64,000 nucleotides of DNA from Pseudomonas sp. MM223 (GCA_947090765.1 OX352322.1:6193001-6257000); one strand, 5' to 3'. Counted from the stretch's first letter, positions 27,141 to 39,166 are shown. The notes: generated from the sequence alone by a model not told the origin. Numbers and translations are program-made.

Positions 27141-29138
27141 TCAGTCTTCCAGCAGCTCTTCGGCAGTGCCCAGGATGTTCTCCAGGGTGAAGCCGAACTC
27201 TTCGAACAGTGCCGAAGCTGGCGCCGACTCACCGTAGGTGGTCATGCCAATGATACGGCCTTCCAGGCCGACGTACTTGTACCAGAAGTCGGCGTGGGCG
27301 GCTTCGATGGCGATGCGCGCACCCACTTCCAACGGCAGCACGGACTGCTTGTAGGCAGCGTCCTGGGCATCGAACACGCTGGTGCTCGGCATCGATACAA
27401 CACGTACCTGGCGGCCTTGCTCGGTCAGTTTGTCGAAGGCCTGAACGGCCAGGCCCACTTCGGAACCGGTGGCGATCAGGATCAGCTCAGGCTCGCCTGC
27501 GCAGTCCTTGAGGACGTAACCGCCACGGGCGATGTCGGCGATCTGTGCATCGCTGCGCACCTGGTGCTGCAGGTTCTGACGCGAGAAGATCAGCGCCGAT
27601 GGGCCGTCTTTGCGCTCCAGGGCGTGCTTCCAGGACACGGCGGATTCCACCGCGTCGGCCGGGCGCCAGGTGTCCAGGTTCGGCGTGCTGCGCAGGCTGG
27701 CCAGCTGCTCGATCGGCTGGTGAGTCGGGCCGTCTTCGCCCAGGCCGATGGAGTCGTGGGTGTACACATGGATTACGCGCTGCTTCATCAGGGCGGACAT
27801 GCGCACGGCGTTGCGGGCGTACTCCATGAACATCAGGAAGGTCGCGCCGTAAGGTACCAGGCCACCGTGCAGGGCAACGCCGTTCATGATGGCGGTCATG
27901 CCGAACTCGCGCACGCCGTAGTACATGTAGTTGCCACTGGCATCTTCATGGCTGACGCCCTTGCAACCTTTCCACAGGGTCAGGTTGGAGCCGGCCAGGT
28001 CGGCCGAGCCGCCCAGCAGCTCTGGCAGCAGCGGGCCGAAGGCGTTCAGGGTGTTCTGGCTGGCCTTGCGGCTGGCGATGGTCTCGCCCTTGGCAGCGAC
28101 TTCGGCAATATAAGCAGCGGCTTTTTCTGCGAAGTCGGCTGGCAGCTCACCGTTCAGGCGGCGCTTGAGTTCGCTGGCCAGTTCCGGGAAGGCAGCGGCG
28201 TAGGCGTCGAAACGCGTGTTCCATTCGGCTTCGGCCTTGGCACCGGCTTGCTTGGCATCCCACTCGGCGTAGATGTCGGCAGGGATTTCGAACGGGCCGT
28301 GGTTCCACTTCAGCGCTTCACGGGTCAGGGCGATTTCCGCGTCACCCAGCGGAGCGCCGTGGCAGTCTTCCTTGCCGCCTTTGTTCGGGGAACCGAAGCC
28401 AATGGTGGTCTTGCAGCAGATCAGGGTCGGCTGCTGGCTCTTGCGAGCGGTTTCGATGGCGGTCTTGATTTCTTCCGGGTCGTGGCCGTCAACGTTGCGG
28501 ATCACTTGCCAGTTGTAGGACTCGAAACGCTTCGGAGTATCGTCGGTGAACCAGCCTTCGACCTCACCGTCGATGGAGATGCCGTTGTCGTCATAGAAGG
28601 CAATCAGCTTGCCCAGACCCAACGTACCGGCCAACGAAGCAACTTCGTGGGAGATGCCTTCCATCATGCAGCCATCGCCCAGGAACACGTAGGTGTTGTG
28701 GTCGACGACGTTGTGGCCTTCACGGTTGAACTGGGCGCCCAGCACTTTTTCGGCCAGGGCAAAGCCCACGGCGTTGGCCAGGCCTTGGCCCAGCGGGCCG
28801 GTGGTGGTCTCGACACCTGGGGTGTAGCCAAACTCCGGGTGGCCCGGGGTACGGCTGTGCAGCTGGCGGAACGACTTGAGGTCATCGATGGTGACGTCGT
28901 AGCCGGTCAGGTGCAACAGCGAGTAGATCAGCATCGAGCCGTGGCCGTTGGACAGCACGAAGCGGTCACGGTCGGCGAAGTTCGGGTTGCTCGGGTTGTG
29001 CTTCAGATAGTCGCGCCAAAGCACTTCGGCGATATCCGCCATGCCCATGGGGGCACCTGGGTGGCCGCTGTTGGCCTTTTGCACGGCATCCATGCTGAGT
29101 GCACGAATGGCGTTGGCACGTTCACGACGGCTGGGCAT
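27141..29138 (-). CDS. tktA: Transketolase
   Basis: Thiamine-diphosphate enzyme of the non-oxidative pentose phosphate pathway; it makes erythrose-4-phosphate, the Epd substrate. At 665 residues it is full length. Motifs: [20 protein letters not shown] and [12 protein letters not shown] at the N-terminus, [15 protein letters not shown], the ThDP motif [18 protein letters not shown], and the pyrimidine domain ([33 protein letters not shown]). The ATG at 29138 has AGGAG at good spacing and defines the usual [13 protein letters not shown] start. It is divergent from the ArsR-type gene, with a 228-base shared upstream region. Confidence 0.96.
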   Translation of the reverse strand: MPSRRERANAIRALSMDAVQKANSGHPGAPMGMADIAEVLWRDYLKHNPSNPNFADRDRFVLSNGHGSMLIYSLLHLTGYDVTIDDLKSFRQLHSRTPGHPEFGYTPGVETTTGPLGQGLANAVGFALAEKVLGAQFNREGHNVVDHNTYVFLGDGCMMEGISHEVASLAGTLGLGKLIAFYDDNGISIDGEVEGWFTDDTPKRFESYNWQVIRNVDGHDPEEIKTAIETARKSQQPTLICCKTTIGFGSPNKGGKEDCHGAPLGDAEIALTREALKWNHGPFEIPADIYAEWDAKQAGAKAEAEWNTRFDAYAAAFPELASELKRRLNGELPADFAEKAAAYIAEVAAKGETIASRKASQNTLNAFGPLLPELLGGSADLAGSNLTLWKGCKGVSHEDASGNYMYYGVREFGMTAIMNGVALHGGLVPYGATFLMFMEYARNAVRMSALMKQRVIHVYTHDSIGLGEDGPTHQPIEQLASLRSTPNLDTWRPADAVESAVSWKHALERKDGPSALIFSRQNLQHQVRSDAQIADIARGGYVLKDCAGEPELILIATGSEVGLAVQAFDKLTEQGRQVRVVSMPSTSVFDAQDAAYKQSVLPLEVGARIAIEAAHADFWYKYVGLEGRIIGMTTYGESAPASALFEEFGFTLENILGTAEELLED

Positions 29139-29302
29139 CGCTGATCTCCTGGGGGCTTGAATAGGTAGTGTTACGAAAAAAGGCGGCCATTTTCGCCCAC
29201 TGGGGGGGCTTGGGGCAATGACGTATGGTCGCAGTCGGGGGATTTTCCTGTGATTGGCATTCAATTCGGGGCAAAACCGGGTTAACCGTCCCGCTCATCA
29301 CC

Positions 29303-29326
29303 CAATATCAAAACTTTTTGATATTG
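29303..29326. promoter_or_regulatory. Palindromic operator candidate upstream of the ArsR/methyltransferase gene
   Basis: CAATATCAAA and TTTGATATTG form perfect 10-bp arms around ACTT. The site ends four bases before the proposed -35 box of the following gene and lies between it and divergent tktA. Size and symmetry fit an ArsR-family dimer, so autoregulation is likely. Confidence 0.7.
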
Positions 29327-29329
29327 CCC

Positions 29330-29358
29330 TTGCTAGGCCATCGATGCCTGTCTAGACT
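29330..29358 (+). promoter_or_regulatory. Candidate sigma-70 promoter giving a nearly leaderless transcript
   Basis: TTGCTA (29330-29335), 17-base spacer, TAGACT (29353-29358). The ATG at 29367 is only eight bases past the -10 box and has no Shine-Dalgarno sequence (CCGCCCC precedes it), so the mRNA may start at or just before the initiation codon. Confidence 0.45.
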
Positions 29359-29366
29359 GCCGCCCC

Positions 29367-30359
29367 ATGAACCTCCGTGCGCAATCGATCCCCGAGCAAC
29401 GCGAAGCATTGGCCGCCCTGTGCAAAGCCAGTGGCGACGCGCTGCGCCTGAACGTATTGCGCGCCCTGGCCAACGATTCGTTCGGCGTGCTGGAGCTGGC
29501 GCAGATCTTCGACATCGGCCAGTCGGGCATGAGCCACCACCTGAAGGTGCTGGCCCAGGCCGAGCTGGTGGCAACCCGCCGTGAAGGCAACGCCATCTTC
29601 TATCGCCGTGCCCTGCCCGACGGCCTGCGCCTGGGCGGTCGGCTGCATGCGGCGCTGCTCGAAGAAGTCGACGACCTGGCCCTGCCGCCCGATGTGCAGG
29701 CGCGGATCGCCCAGGTGCAGCAACGCCGTGCGGCCACCAGCCAGGACTTCTTCCTGCGTGTGGAAGAGAAGTTTCGCGCCCAGCAAGACTTGATAGCCGG
29801 CCTGCCGCAGTACCGCGAAAGCCTGCTGGCGCTGCTCGACAAACTGCATTTCGACCCGGCCGCCAGCGCGCTGGAGGTCGGCCCCGGTGACGGCGGCTTC
29901 CTCCCCGACCTGGCCCGGCGCTTCGCCCAGGTCACCGCCCTGGACAACAGCCCGACCATGCTCGAACTGGCACGCCAGGTGTGCCAGCGCGAGGGGCTCG
30001 ACAACGTGAACCTGCAGTTGGCCGATGCACTGGGTGCAACGGACGTGGTCGCCGACTGCGTTGTGCTGAACATGGTGCTGCACCATTTCAGCGACCCGGC
30101 CCTGGCCTTGCGCCAGCTGGCCAAACGGGTGAAGGCGGGCGGTAGCCTGCTGGTCACCGAATTGTGCAGCCATGACCAGGGGTGGGCGCGGGACGCCTGC
30201 GGCGACCTGTGGCTTGGCTTTGAACAGGACGACCTGGCCCGCTGGGCCAACGCTGCCGGGCTGGCCCATGGGGACAGCCTGTACGTAGGCTTGCGTAACG
30301 GTTTCCAGATCCAGGTCCGCCACTTCCAGCGGACGGCTGGCGACATACACCATCGGTAA
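29367..30359 (+). CDS. ArsR-family regulator fused to a SAM-dependent methyltransferase domain (SahR-like)
   Basis: A 330-residue two-domain protein. Residues about 10-95 form an ArsR winged helix (EALAALCKASGDALRLNVLR, FDIGQSGMSHHLKVLAQAEL, ATRREGNAIFYR). Residues about 140-320 form a class I methyltransferase fold with the SAM motif ALEVGPGDGGFLPDLARRF, then VTALDNSPTML and VVLNMVLHHFSDPALAL. It stands 18 bases before metK, so they share a transcript. An ArsR protein beside metK fits the SahR regulators described for the SAH/methionine cycle, where SAH is the effector; the methyltransferase fold would provide the SAM/SAH pocket. Whether it still methylates anything is unknown. Confidence 0.8.
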   Translation: MNLRAQSIPEQREALAALCKASGDALRLNVLRALANDSFGVLELAQIFDIGQSGMSHHLKVLAQAELVATRREGNAIFYRRALPDGLRLGGRLHAALLEEVDDLALPPDVQARIAQVQQRRAATSQDFFLRVEEKFRAQQDLIAGLPQYRESLLALLDKLHFDPAASALEVGPGDGGFLPDLARRFAQVTALDNSPTMLELARQVCQREGLDNVNLQLADALGATDVVADCVVLNMVLHHFSDPALALRQLAKRVKAGGSLLVTELCSHDQGWARDACGDLWLGFEQDDLARWANAAGLAHGDSLYVGLRNGFQIQVRHFQRTAGDIHHR

Positions 30360-30377
30360 ATTTCAGGAACCTTCGAG

Positions 30378-33414
<3,037 letters not shown>

Positions 33415-33546
33415 TTTTTTACTAATTCGCCCGCACGAAAACCCCGAGATTCAACCGGAAAACTTCACCAAGGGTTTCTAAATGGGCAAAACCAAGGCAG
33501 GATTTCCACCAACTTTTGCTGCCCCGCCCCGTTCAGGAGGCTTTTC

Positions 33547-33939
33547 ATGAAACGTATTTCGACTCTTTTGCTGCTGGCGACACTTGGCCTGGCTACGGGC
33601 GCTGCCCAGGCTGCCGAGCCGGATGCCGGCCTGACTGGCTGCGCCGCCAAGCGCAGTGCCATCGAAAACCAGCTGAAAATTGCCCGCGACCACGGCAACA
33701 GCGACCAGGTCGCGGGGCTGGAAGAAGCCCTGCGCGGCGTGGACAACTGCACCGATGCAAGCCTGCGCAAAGAGCGTGAGCAGAAGGTGCTCGATGCACG
33801 CCATGAAGTGGCGCAGCGGGAAAAGGACTTGAAGAAGGCCGAGAAGAAAGGCGACGCCGAGAAGATCAACAAGCGCAAGGACAAGCTGGCCGAGTCGCGT
33901 AAAGAACTGCAGGAAGCTGTGGACGACCTCGACCGCTAA
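33547..33939 (+). CDS. DUF1090 (YqjC-type) periplasmic protein
   Basis: A 130-residue secreted protein: signal MKRISTLLLLATLGLATGAA ending AQA, then a short domain with two cysteines (GLTGCAAKRSAIENQL and VDNCTDASLRKERE) and a long charged helix (EKDLKKAEKKGDAEKINK) likely to be coiled-coil. DUF1090 proteins of this layout are periplasmic and of unknown function. GGAGG lies upstream of ATG 33547. It is a single gene between ligB and a REP cluster. Confidence 0.82.
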   Translation: MKRISTLLLLATLGLATGAAQAAEPDAGLTGCAAKRSAIENQLKIARDHGNSDQVAGLEEALRGVDNCTDASLRKEREQKVLDARHEVAQREKDLKKAEKKGDAEKINKRKDKLAESRKELQEAVDDLDR

Positions 33940-33962
33940 CAGCGATTCGCGTTGTCTTTACT

Positions 33963-34116
33963 GGCCTCATCGCCGGCAAGCCAGCTCCCACAGGTACGGC
34001 ACCGCCTTCGAATGCTATGCAGTACCGATGTATGCTGGCTTGCCAGCCCCAGAGGTATCACACCGCCTTCGAATGCTATGCAAGACCTGTGGGGCTGGCT
34101 TGCCGGCGATGAGGCC
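33963..34116. repeat. Triple REP cluster with an internal 21-bp direct repeat
   Basis: Outer arms GGCCTCATCGCCGGCAAGCC and GGCTTGCCGGCGATGAGGCC enclose a third, degenerate REP half (GCTGGCTTGCCAGCCCC, 34034-34050). The bases ACCGCCTTCGAATGCTATGC plus A occur twice, at 34001-34021 and 34062-34082. The structure looks like a REP pair whose spacer and one arm were duplicated. Confidence 0.85.
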
Positions 34117-34127
34117 ACTACAGGCTA

Positions 34128-34574
34128 TCAATGATTTCGAAACTCAGTATGACAGGCCTTGCAAGCCGCTTCGACCTTGTCCATCGGCGCCTTCAACTGC
34201 GCAGCATCCAGCGGTTGGCTGCGGCTGACATCGACCAGTTCGCCAGTGACGCTTTCCAGCTGCCGGGCCAGGTCATGAAAGCGCGCCTGGCGCTCCCATA
34301 CCTCGGCGCGTGCAGCGCTGTCACCGCCATCGCGCACCTGTGGAAAGTGCTGCCAGGGCTGGTGCGACAGGCTGTCCAGCCTCAGCGCACCGTCGGCAAA
34401 CTTCAGCCCGTCGAACGGCAAGCGGCCACGCAGCATGCCGCCCAGGTCTTCGCTGGTCTTGAGCATGTCCTTGAAGATCACCTTGCGCTTGCCCAGCGGC
34501 GAGTTCGGGTCAACCCGGTCACAACCGCTCAGGGCCAGGGCTGCCAGCAGAACAACGGTCAATCGCTTCAACAT
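34128..34574 (-). CDS. Cytochrome c' lipoprotein
   Basis: A 148-residue predicted lipoprotein cytochrome. The signal MLKRLTVVLLAALALSGC ends in a lipobox, and a C-terminal haem-binding CKACH (CxxCH) sits in KVEAACKACHTEFRNH, the place expected for class II cytochrome c' four-helix bundles. KRKVIFKDMLKTSEDLGGML at the start of the domain is the first helix. Members bind NO or transfer electrons in the periplasm. The ATG at 34574 opens the signal peptide. It is divergent from mltA. Confidence 0.83.
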   Translation of the reverse strand: MLKRLTVVLLAALALSGCDRVDPNSPLGKRKVIFKDMLKTSEDLGGMLRGRLPFDGLKFADGALRLDSLSHQPWQHFPQVRDGGDSAARAEVWERQARFHDLARQLESVTGELVDVSRSQPLDAAQLKAPMDKVEAACKACHTEFRNH

Positions 34575-34693
34575 CACGCTCACTTCGGCCTTCGCAAATG
34601 GGCGGCCAGTATCGCTGCCCAAGGGCCAAACACCAATAGCCACATAAAATACAGGGGCGAATCTTCATGTTCGCCCATGACAGGAATCCACAC

Positions 34694-35845
34694 ATGAAAC
34701 CTGCCCTGCGCCACCTGGCCTGGACACTCCCGGTACTGGCTTTGCTGGCCGGTTGCAACGGCGGCGAGAACGCCAAGCCCGAGCCCCACGCCATCGCCAC
34801 CTACGCCCCGGCCACCTGGAAAGACCTGCCCGCAGTCAGCGATGAAGACCTGCTGGCCGGCTTCTACGCCTGGCGCAGTGGCTGTGAGAAGCTCAAGCGC
34901 GACCCGGTGTGGGCCGCCACCTGCGAAGCGGCCGGCAGCGACACGGCGAGCGCTGCCCAGGTGCGTACCTTCCTTGAGCAGAACCTGCAGGTGTACGGCC
35001 TGCGCTCCGCCGAGAACAACGCCAACGGCCTGATTACCGGTTACTACGAGCCGGTCTACCCCGGCAGCCTGAGCCAGACGGCGACCAACCATGTGGCGGT
35101 CTACGGCATCCCGGATGACATGATCGTGGTCGACCTGGCCAGCGTATACCCCGAACTGAAGGGCAAACGCCTGCGCGGTCGGCTTGATGGCCGGGTACTC
35201 AAGCCCTACGACACGGCCGAAGTGATCAACCGTAACGGCGTCAAGGCACCGGTGCTGGCCTGGCTGACCGACCCGATGGACCTGCAGTTCCTGCAAATCC
35301 AGGGCTCTGGCCGGGTACAACTGGAGGATGGCCGCCAACTGCGCCTGGGCTACGCCGACCAGAACGGCCACCCCTACCGCCCCATCGGCCGCTGGCTGGT
35401 GGAGCAGGGCCAACTGAAAAAAGAAGAAGTGAGCATGGGCGCCATTCATGCCTGGGCCCAGGCCAACCCGCAGCGTGTGCCGGAACTGCTGGCCAGCAAC
35501 CCCAGCTACGTGTTCTTCAGCACCCGCCCGGACAGCAACGAAGGCCCGCGCGGCTCGCTCAACGTGCCGCTGACTGCCGGGTACAGCGTGGCCATCGACC
35601 GCAAAGTCATACCATTGGGCAGCTTGCTGTGGCTGTCCACGACCCGCCCGGACGGCTCGCCGGTGGTGCGCCCGGTGGGTGCTCAGGACACGGGCGGGGC
35701 GATTGCTGGCGAAGTGCGTGCCGACCTGTTCTGGGGTACAGGGCCGGAAGCCGGCGAACTGGCCGGGAACATGAAACAGCAGGGGCAGATCTGGATGCTG
35801 TGGCCCAAGGGTCAACCACTGCCAGAAGTACCTAAGGTGCCTTGA
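34694..35845 (+). CDS. mltA: Membrane-bound lytic murein transglycosylase A
   Basis: Outer-membrane lipoprotein that cleaves peptidoglycan to 1,6-anhydromuropeptides. Signal MKPALRHLAWTLPVLALLAGC gives lipidation at Cys21 in 383 residues. The MltA beta-barrel domain begins near LRSAENNANGLITGYYEPVY and has LRGRLDGRVLKPY and FLQIQGSGRVQLEDG. The 3D domain follows with the catalytic aspartate region RPVGAQDTGGAIAGEVRADL and FWGTGPEAGELAGNM. ATG 34694 is chosen over in-frame ATG 34667 because the lipoprotein signal starts there. Confidence 0.93.
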   Translation: MKPALRHLAWTLPVLALLAGCNGGENAKPEPHAIATYAPATWKDLPAVSDEDLLAGFYAWRSGCEKLKRDPVWAATCEAAGSDTASAAQVRTFLEQNLQVYGLRSAENNANGLITGYYEPVYPGSLSQTATNHVAVYGIPDDMIVVDLASVYPELKGKRLRGRLDGRVLKPYDTAEVINRNGVKAPVLAWLTDPMDLQFLQIQGSGRVQLEDGRQLRLGYADQNGHPYRPIGRWLVEQGQLKKEEVSMGAIHAWAQANPQRVPELLASNPSYVFFSTRPDSNEGPRGSLNVPLTAGYSVAIDRKVIPLGSLLWLSTTRPDGSPVVRPVGAQDTGGAIAGEVRADLFWGTGPEAGELAGNMKQQGQIWMLWPKGQPLPEVPKVP

Positions 35846-35856
35846 TCGGCGCTGGA

Positions 35857-35882
35857 TTCTTCGCGGGCTCGCCCGCGAAGAA
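35857..35882. terminator. REP-type hairpin, likely bidirectional terminator between mltA and MAPEG gene
   Basis: TTCTTCGCGGGC and GCCCGCGAAGAA are perfect 12-bp arms with a 2-base loop. It fills the 49-base gap between two convergent genes. There is no long T run, so it may act through stability rather than classic termination. Confidence 0.65.
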
Positions 35883-35894
35883 GGCAACTCGGTA

Positions 35895-36281
35895 TCAGAT
35901 GGACACCACGAAGAACGACACGATAATTGCCAACCCGGCAAACCACACCAGCGAGCGCAGGGCCGCCCAGTCCGCCAGGTAGCAGATGATGTAAAGCAGG
36001 CGGCTGGTGATGTACATCACCCCCAGCACATCCTGCGTCACCTGCTCGGCATTGCCGACGATATCCGCCACCAAAACCGCAGCAGCAAACGCCGGAAACG
36101 CCTCATAGCCATTCTGCTGCGCAGCATGGGCACGCCGTGGCAAGCCCGACAAGGTATCGAGGAAAGCCCGCGGATCATGATTGTCCTTGAGGCCGAAGCG
36201 GCCGCTGGCCACCTTGGCGACCAAGGCGCACAGCGGGTTCAGCAGCAGCGCGATCAAAATGCACCACAGGGCAACGGTCAT
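35895..36281 (-). CDS. MAPEG-family membrane protein
   Basis: A 128-residue inner-membrane protein with four helices of MAPEG type: ALWCILIALLLNPLCALVAK, then the NHDPRAFLDTLSG loop, RRAHAAQQNGYEAFPAFAAAV as the second helix with the conserved RA.AAQ.N..E pattern, YITSRLLYIICYLADWAALR and a C-terminal helix SLVWFAGLAIIVSFFVV. Bacterial members are small glutathione-related or unknown enzymes. ATG 36281 is preceded by AGGAG. It follows the EamA gene on the same strand with a 27-base gap, so they may be co-transcribed. Confidence 0.85.
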   Translation of the reverse strand: MTVALWCILIALLLNPLCALVAKVASGRFGLKDNHDPRAFLDTLSGLPRRAHAAQQNGYEAFPAFAAAVLVADIVGNAEQVTQDVLGVMYITSRLLYIICYLADWAALRSLVWFAGLAIIVSFFVVSI

Positions 36282-36308
36282 GCTCAGGACTCCTTGTTCG
36301 AAAATGGG

Positions 36309-37142
36309 TTAGAGCTTCATCACCAGCATGCCCGCCAGGACCAGCCCGCAAGCTAGGAGTCTCGGCCCGCCAAAAGGTTCTTTGAGGTAGCGCATGCCGA
36401 ACAGCACCACAAGAATCACGCTCAATTCGCGCAACGCTGCCGCCTCGGCCACCGACCCCAGGTGCATGGCCCACAACACCAGGGCATAACTGAACAATAC
36501 GCAGAAGCCTACCGCCAGACCCAGGCGCCATTGTGTTCGCCAGAACAGCACGAACGGTGCTCGCCGCGCCACACTGGCCAGTAGCGGGAATTGCCAGGCA
36601 CTGAGCAAGGTCAGCCACACCAGGTAGTCCCAGGGTTTGCCCCACAAGCGCACGGCCTGGCCGTCGAACCAGGTGTAACAGCCGATACAAAGGCCGATCA
36701 GGGCGACCACCGGCAACATTGACCAGGGCAGCCGGTCACCGCCGCCACCCTGCCACAACAGGCAGGCCATGCCACACGGGATCAGCAAGATGCCGATGAT
36801 CTGCTGCTGGCTCAGCGACTCCCCGGCAAAGGCCAGGGTCAGCCCCAGCACCACCAGCGGCGACAGCCCGCGCATCAGAGGATAGACCAGCCCCAGGTCG
36901 CCTACGCGGTAGGCCTGTATCAGCAGGTAGCGGTACAGTTGCTCGGCCAGCGCCGAGGCTAGCAACCAGGGCCATATTTCAGCCGGCGGTAAATCGACGA
37001 AAGCCACAGCCAGCACCGCGAACACCAGCGCCACCGTGTCCATGCTGGCGATCACCAGCAAGCGCTCGCCGCTGAATTTGATCAGGGTATTCCAGGTCGC
37101 ATGCAGCAGGGCGGCGACCAGCACCAGGGATGTTGCCAACAC
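36309..37142 (-). CDS. EamA/DMT-family transporter
   Basis: A 277-residue, roughly ten-helix drug/metabolite transporter. Two repeated halves are seen, the first with LVLVAALLHATWNTLIKFSG and PLMRGLSPLVVLGLTLAFAGE, the second with VALIGLCIGCYTWFDGQAV and AAALRELSVILVVLFGMRYL KEP. The substrate is unknown. The start is GTG 37142 (then LATSLVLVAAL), preceded by AAGGATAAG. A REP pair lies upstream between it and the divergent antiporter gene. Confidence 0.83.
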   Translation of the reverse strand: MLATSLVLVAALLHATWNTLIKFSGERLLVIASMDTVALVFAVLAVAFVDLPPAEIWPWLLASALAEQLYRYLLIQAYRVGDLGLVYPLMRGLSPLVVLGLTLAFAGESLSQQQIIGILLIPCGMACLLWQGGGGDRLPWSMLPVVALIGLCIGCYTWFDGQAVRLWGKPWDYLVWLTLLSAWQFPLLASVARRAPFVLFWRTQWRLGLAVGFCVLFSYALVLWAMHLGSVAEAAALRELSVILVVLFGMRYLKEPFGGPRLLACGLVLAGMLVMKL

Positions 37143-37193
37143 GCCTTCTTATCCTTGTGCGATTTTTCCAAAGTTGAATATATAGCGTTCCAG

Positions 37194-37314
37194 GGGGCCG
37201 CTGCGCGCCCCAATCGCCGGCAAGCCAGCCTCCCACAAAAACTGTACATGGCTTGAAGCCGGTGCAGTATCTGTGGGAGCTGGCTTGCCGGCGATTGGGC
37301 TGCGCAGCAGCCCC
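37194..37314. repeat. Inverted REP pair between divergent transporter genes
   Basis: GGGGCCGCTGCGCGCCCCAA and TCGCCGGCAAGCC are mirrored by GGCTTGCCGGCGATTGGG and CTGCGCAGCAGCCCC. Unusually for this window it lies between two divergent genes, not after a gene. Confidence 0.85.
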
Positions 37315-37437
37315 ATAGCTGGGAACGAATTGGACTAATTGGGTCAAACCCTGTGTCCCGAACCCCGAGCCAGGTCATCAAAGAACTGCCCGAGCTATTC
37401 GGGTAACGACTTGGAAGCCACTGTCACAGGATTCGGG

Positions 37438-38673
37438 ATGCTTGAATTAGTTGCCGCGTTTATCTGCCTCACCACCCTCCTTACCTATGTAAATTACCGT
37501 TTCATCGGCCTGCCACCCGCCATCGGCGTGATGGTCACGGCACTGCTGTTCTCCCTGATGCTGCAGGGCCTGAGCCTGATCGGCTTCCCTGGCCTGGAAG
37601 AGCGCGTCGAAGGGCTGATGAACCAGATCGATTTCAACGACCTGCTGATGCACTGGATGCTGGCGTTCCTGCTGTTTGCCGGCGCCTTGCACGTGAACCT
37701 CAGCGATTTGCGCAGTTACCGCTGGCCGATCGGCTTGCTGGCGACGATTGGGGTGCTGATCGCCACCGTGGTCATCGGCTATCTGTCGCACTGGGTGTTT
37801 GCGATGTTCGGCTGGCAAGTGCCGCTGATCTACTGCCTGCTGTTCGGTGCACTGATCTCGCCCACCGACCCAATTGCCGTGCTGGGCGCGCTGCGTACCG
37901 CCAATGCCTCCAAACCGCTGAAAACCACCATTGTCGGCGAATCGCTGTTCAACGATGGCACCGCGGTGGTGGTGTTCACCGTGTTGCTGGGCATCATCCA
38001 GCTGGGTGAAACACCAAGCATGGCCGACACCGCGATCCTGTTCGCCCGCGAGGCCATCGGTGGTGTGGTATTTGGCGGCCTGATCGGCTACGCCACCTAC
38101 CGCATGATCAAGAGCATCGAGCAGTACCAGGTGGAAGTCATGCTGACCCTGGCGCTGGTCATCGGTGGCTCGGCCATGTGCTACGAGCTGCACGTTTCGG
38201 CGCCGATCGCCATGGTGGTGGCTGGCCTGATCATCGGCAACCTGGGGCGCAACCTGGCGATGAACGACATGACCCGTCGCTACATGGACGGCTTCTGGGA
38301 GCTGATCGATGACATGCTCAACGCCCTGCTGTTCGCGCTGATCGGCCTGGAGCTGTTGCTGCTGCCGTTCAACTGGATGCACCTGGCGGCCGGCGGCGTG
38401 CTGGCGCTGGCGGTGCTGCTGTCGCGGTTGCTGACCGTGGCCCCGGCCATTGTGCTGCTGCGGCGCTGGCGCCCGGTGCCGAAAGGCACGGTACGGGTGC
38501 TGACCTGGGGTGGCCTGCGTGGCGGGGTGTCGGTGGCCCTGGCGCTGTCATTGCCATTGGGCGAGGAGCGCGACCTGCTGCTGTCGATCACCTACATCGT
38601 GGTGTTGTCGTCGATCCTGGTGCAGGGCTTGAGCATCGGGCGGGTAGTGCGCAAGGTCAGCGCCCAACCTTGA
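37438..38673 (+). CDS. CPA1-family Na+(K+)/H+ antiporter, NhaP-like
   Basis: A 411-residue inner-membrane antiporter with about 12 helices. CPA1 features are present: HWMLAFLLFAGALHVNLSDL, the LLFGALISPTDPIAVLGALR segment, the ion-site ND in VVGESLFNDGTAVVVF-type sequence (TIVGESLFNDGTAVVV), and RVLTWGGLRGGVSVALALSL near the end. It has no cytosolic tail of note. ATG 37438 is preceded by AGGA; an upstream in-frame start at 37339 lacks support. Role: pH or cation homeostasis. Confidence 0.88.
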   Translation: MLELVAAFICLTTLLTYVNYRFIGLPPAIGVMVTALLFSLMLQGLSLIGFPGLEERVEGLMNQIDFNDLLMHWMLAFLLFAGALHVNLSDLRSYRWPIGLLATIGVLIATVVIGYLSHWVFAMFGWQVPLIYCLLFGALISPTDPIAVLGALRTANASKPLKTTIVGESLFNDGTAVVVFTVLLGIIQLGETPSMADTAILFAREAIGGVVFGGLIGYATYRMIKSIEQYQVEVMLTLALVIGGSAMCYELHVSAPIAMVVAGLIIGNLGRNLAMNDMTRRYMDGFWELIDDMLNALLFALIGLELLLLPFNWMHLAAGGVLALAVLLSRLLTVAPAIVLLRRWRPVPKGTVRVLTWGGLRGGVSVALALSLPLGEERDLLLSITYIVVLSSILVQGLSIGRVVRKVSAQP

Positions 38674-38680
38674 GAATGCC

Positions 38681-38755
38681 GGGGCCGCTCCGACAGGATT
38701 TCGCGATCCCCTGTAGGAGCGGCCTTGTGCCGCGAAAGGGCTGCAACGCAGCCCC
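38681..38755. repeat. REP pair between convergent antiporter and thioesterase genes
   Basis: GGGGCCGCTCCGACAGGATT TCGCG is mirrored by CTGTAGGAGCGGCC and CGCGAAAGGGCTGC AACGCAGCCCC, with less regular arms than other pairs. Confidence 0.75.
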
Positions 38756-38764
38756 AACAAATCG

Positions 38765-39166
38765 TCACTCGACTGCCGAATCCGGGAACTGGTCCTGGAC
38801 ATACTTGATCTCGGTGCGCCCATGCGCTGCCGGCAAGCCGTCCTCACCCAGGTTGACGAACACCATCTTGTCGACAGTCAGAATGCTCTTGCGGGTGATC
38901 TTGTTGCGCACTTCGCACTTGAGGGTGATGGAGGTGCGGCCGAACTCGGTGGCAGTGATGCCCAGCTCGATGATGTCGCCCTGGCGCGAAGCACTGACGA
39001 AGTTGATTTCCGATATGTACTTGGTCACAACGCGCTGGTTGCCCAGCTGGACGATGGCGTAGATGGCCGCCTCTTCGTCGATCCAGCGCAACAGGCTGCC
39101 ACCGAACAGGGTGCCGTTGGGGTTGAGGTCTTCGGGTTTAACCCACTTGCGGGTGTGAAAGTTCAT
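38765..39166 (-). CDS. Hotdog-fold acyl-CoA thioesterase (YciA-like)
   Basis: A 133-residue single hotdog domain. The signature PNGTLFGGSLLRWIDEEAAI carries the G-G-x2-L-x-W-x-D active-site pattern near residues 17-36, and the core helix is followed by VVTKYISEINFVSASRQGDI and SILTVDKMVFVNLGEDG. Such enzymes hydrolyse short to medium acyl-CoA. ATG 39166 has AGGAG upstream. It is divergent from the riboswitch-ahcY unit. Confidence 0.82.
   Translation of the reverse strand: MNFHTRKWVKPEDLNPNGTLFGGSLLRWIDEEAAIYAIVQLGNQRVVTKYISEINFVSASRQGDIIELGITATEFGRTSITLKCEVRNKITRKSILTVDKMVFVNLGEDGLPAAHGRTEIKYVQDQFPDSAVE

Noticed and set aside
26979..29144. A 721-codon open frame on the plus strand opposite tktA
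   Set aside because: Shadow of transketolase, whose motifs are intact on the minus strand.
34667..34693. Upstream ATG for mltA
   Set aside because: The lipoprotein signal peptide starts at ATG 34694; the extra residues would disturb it.
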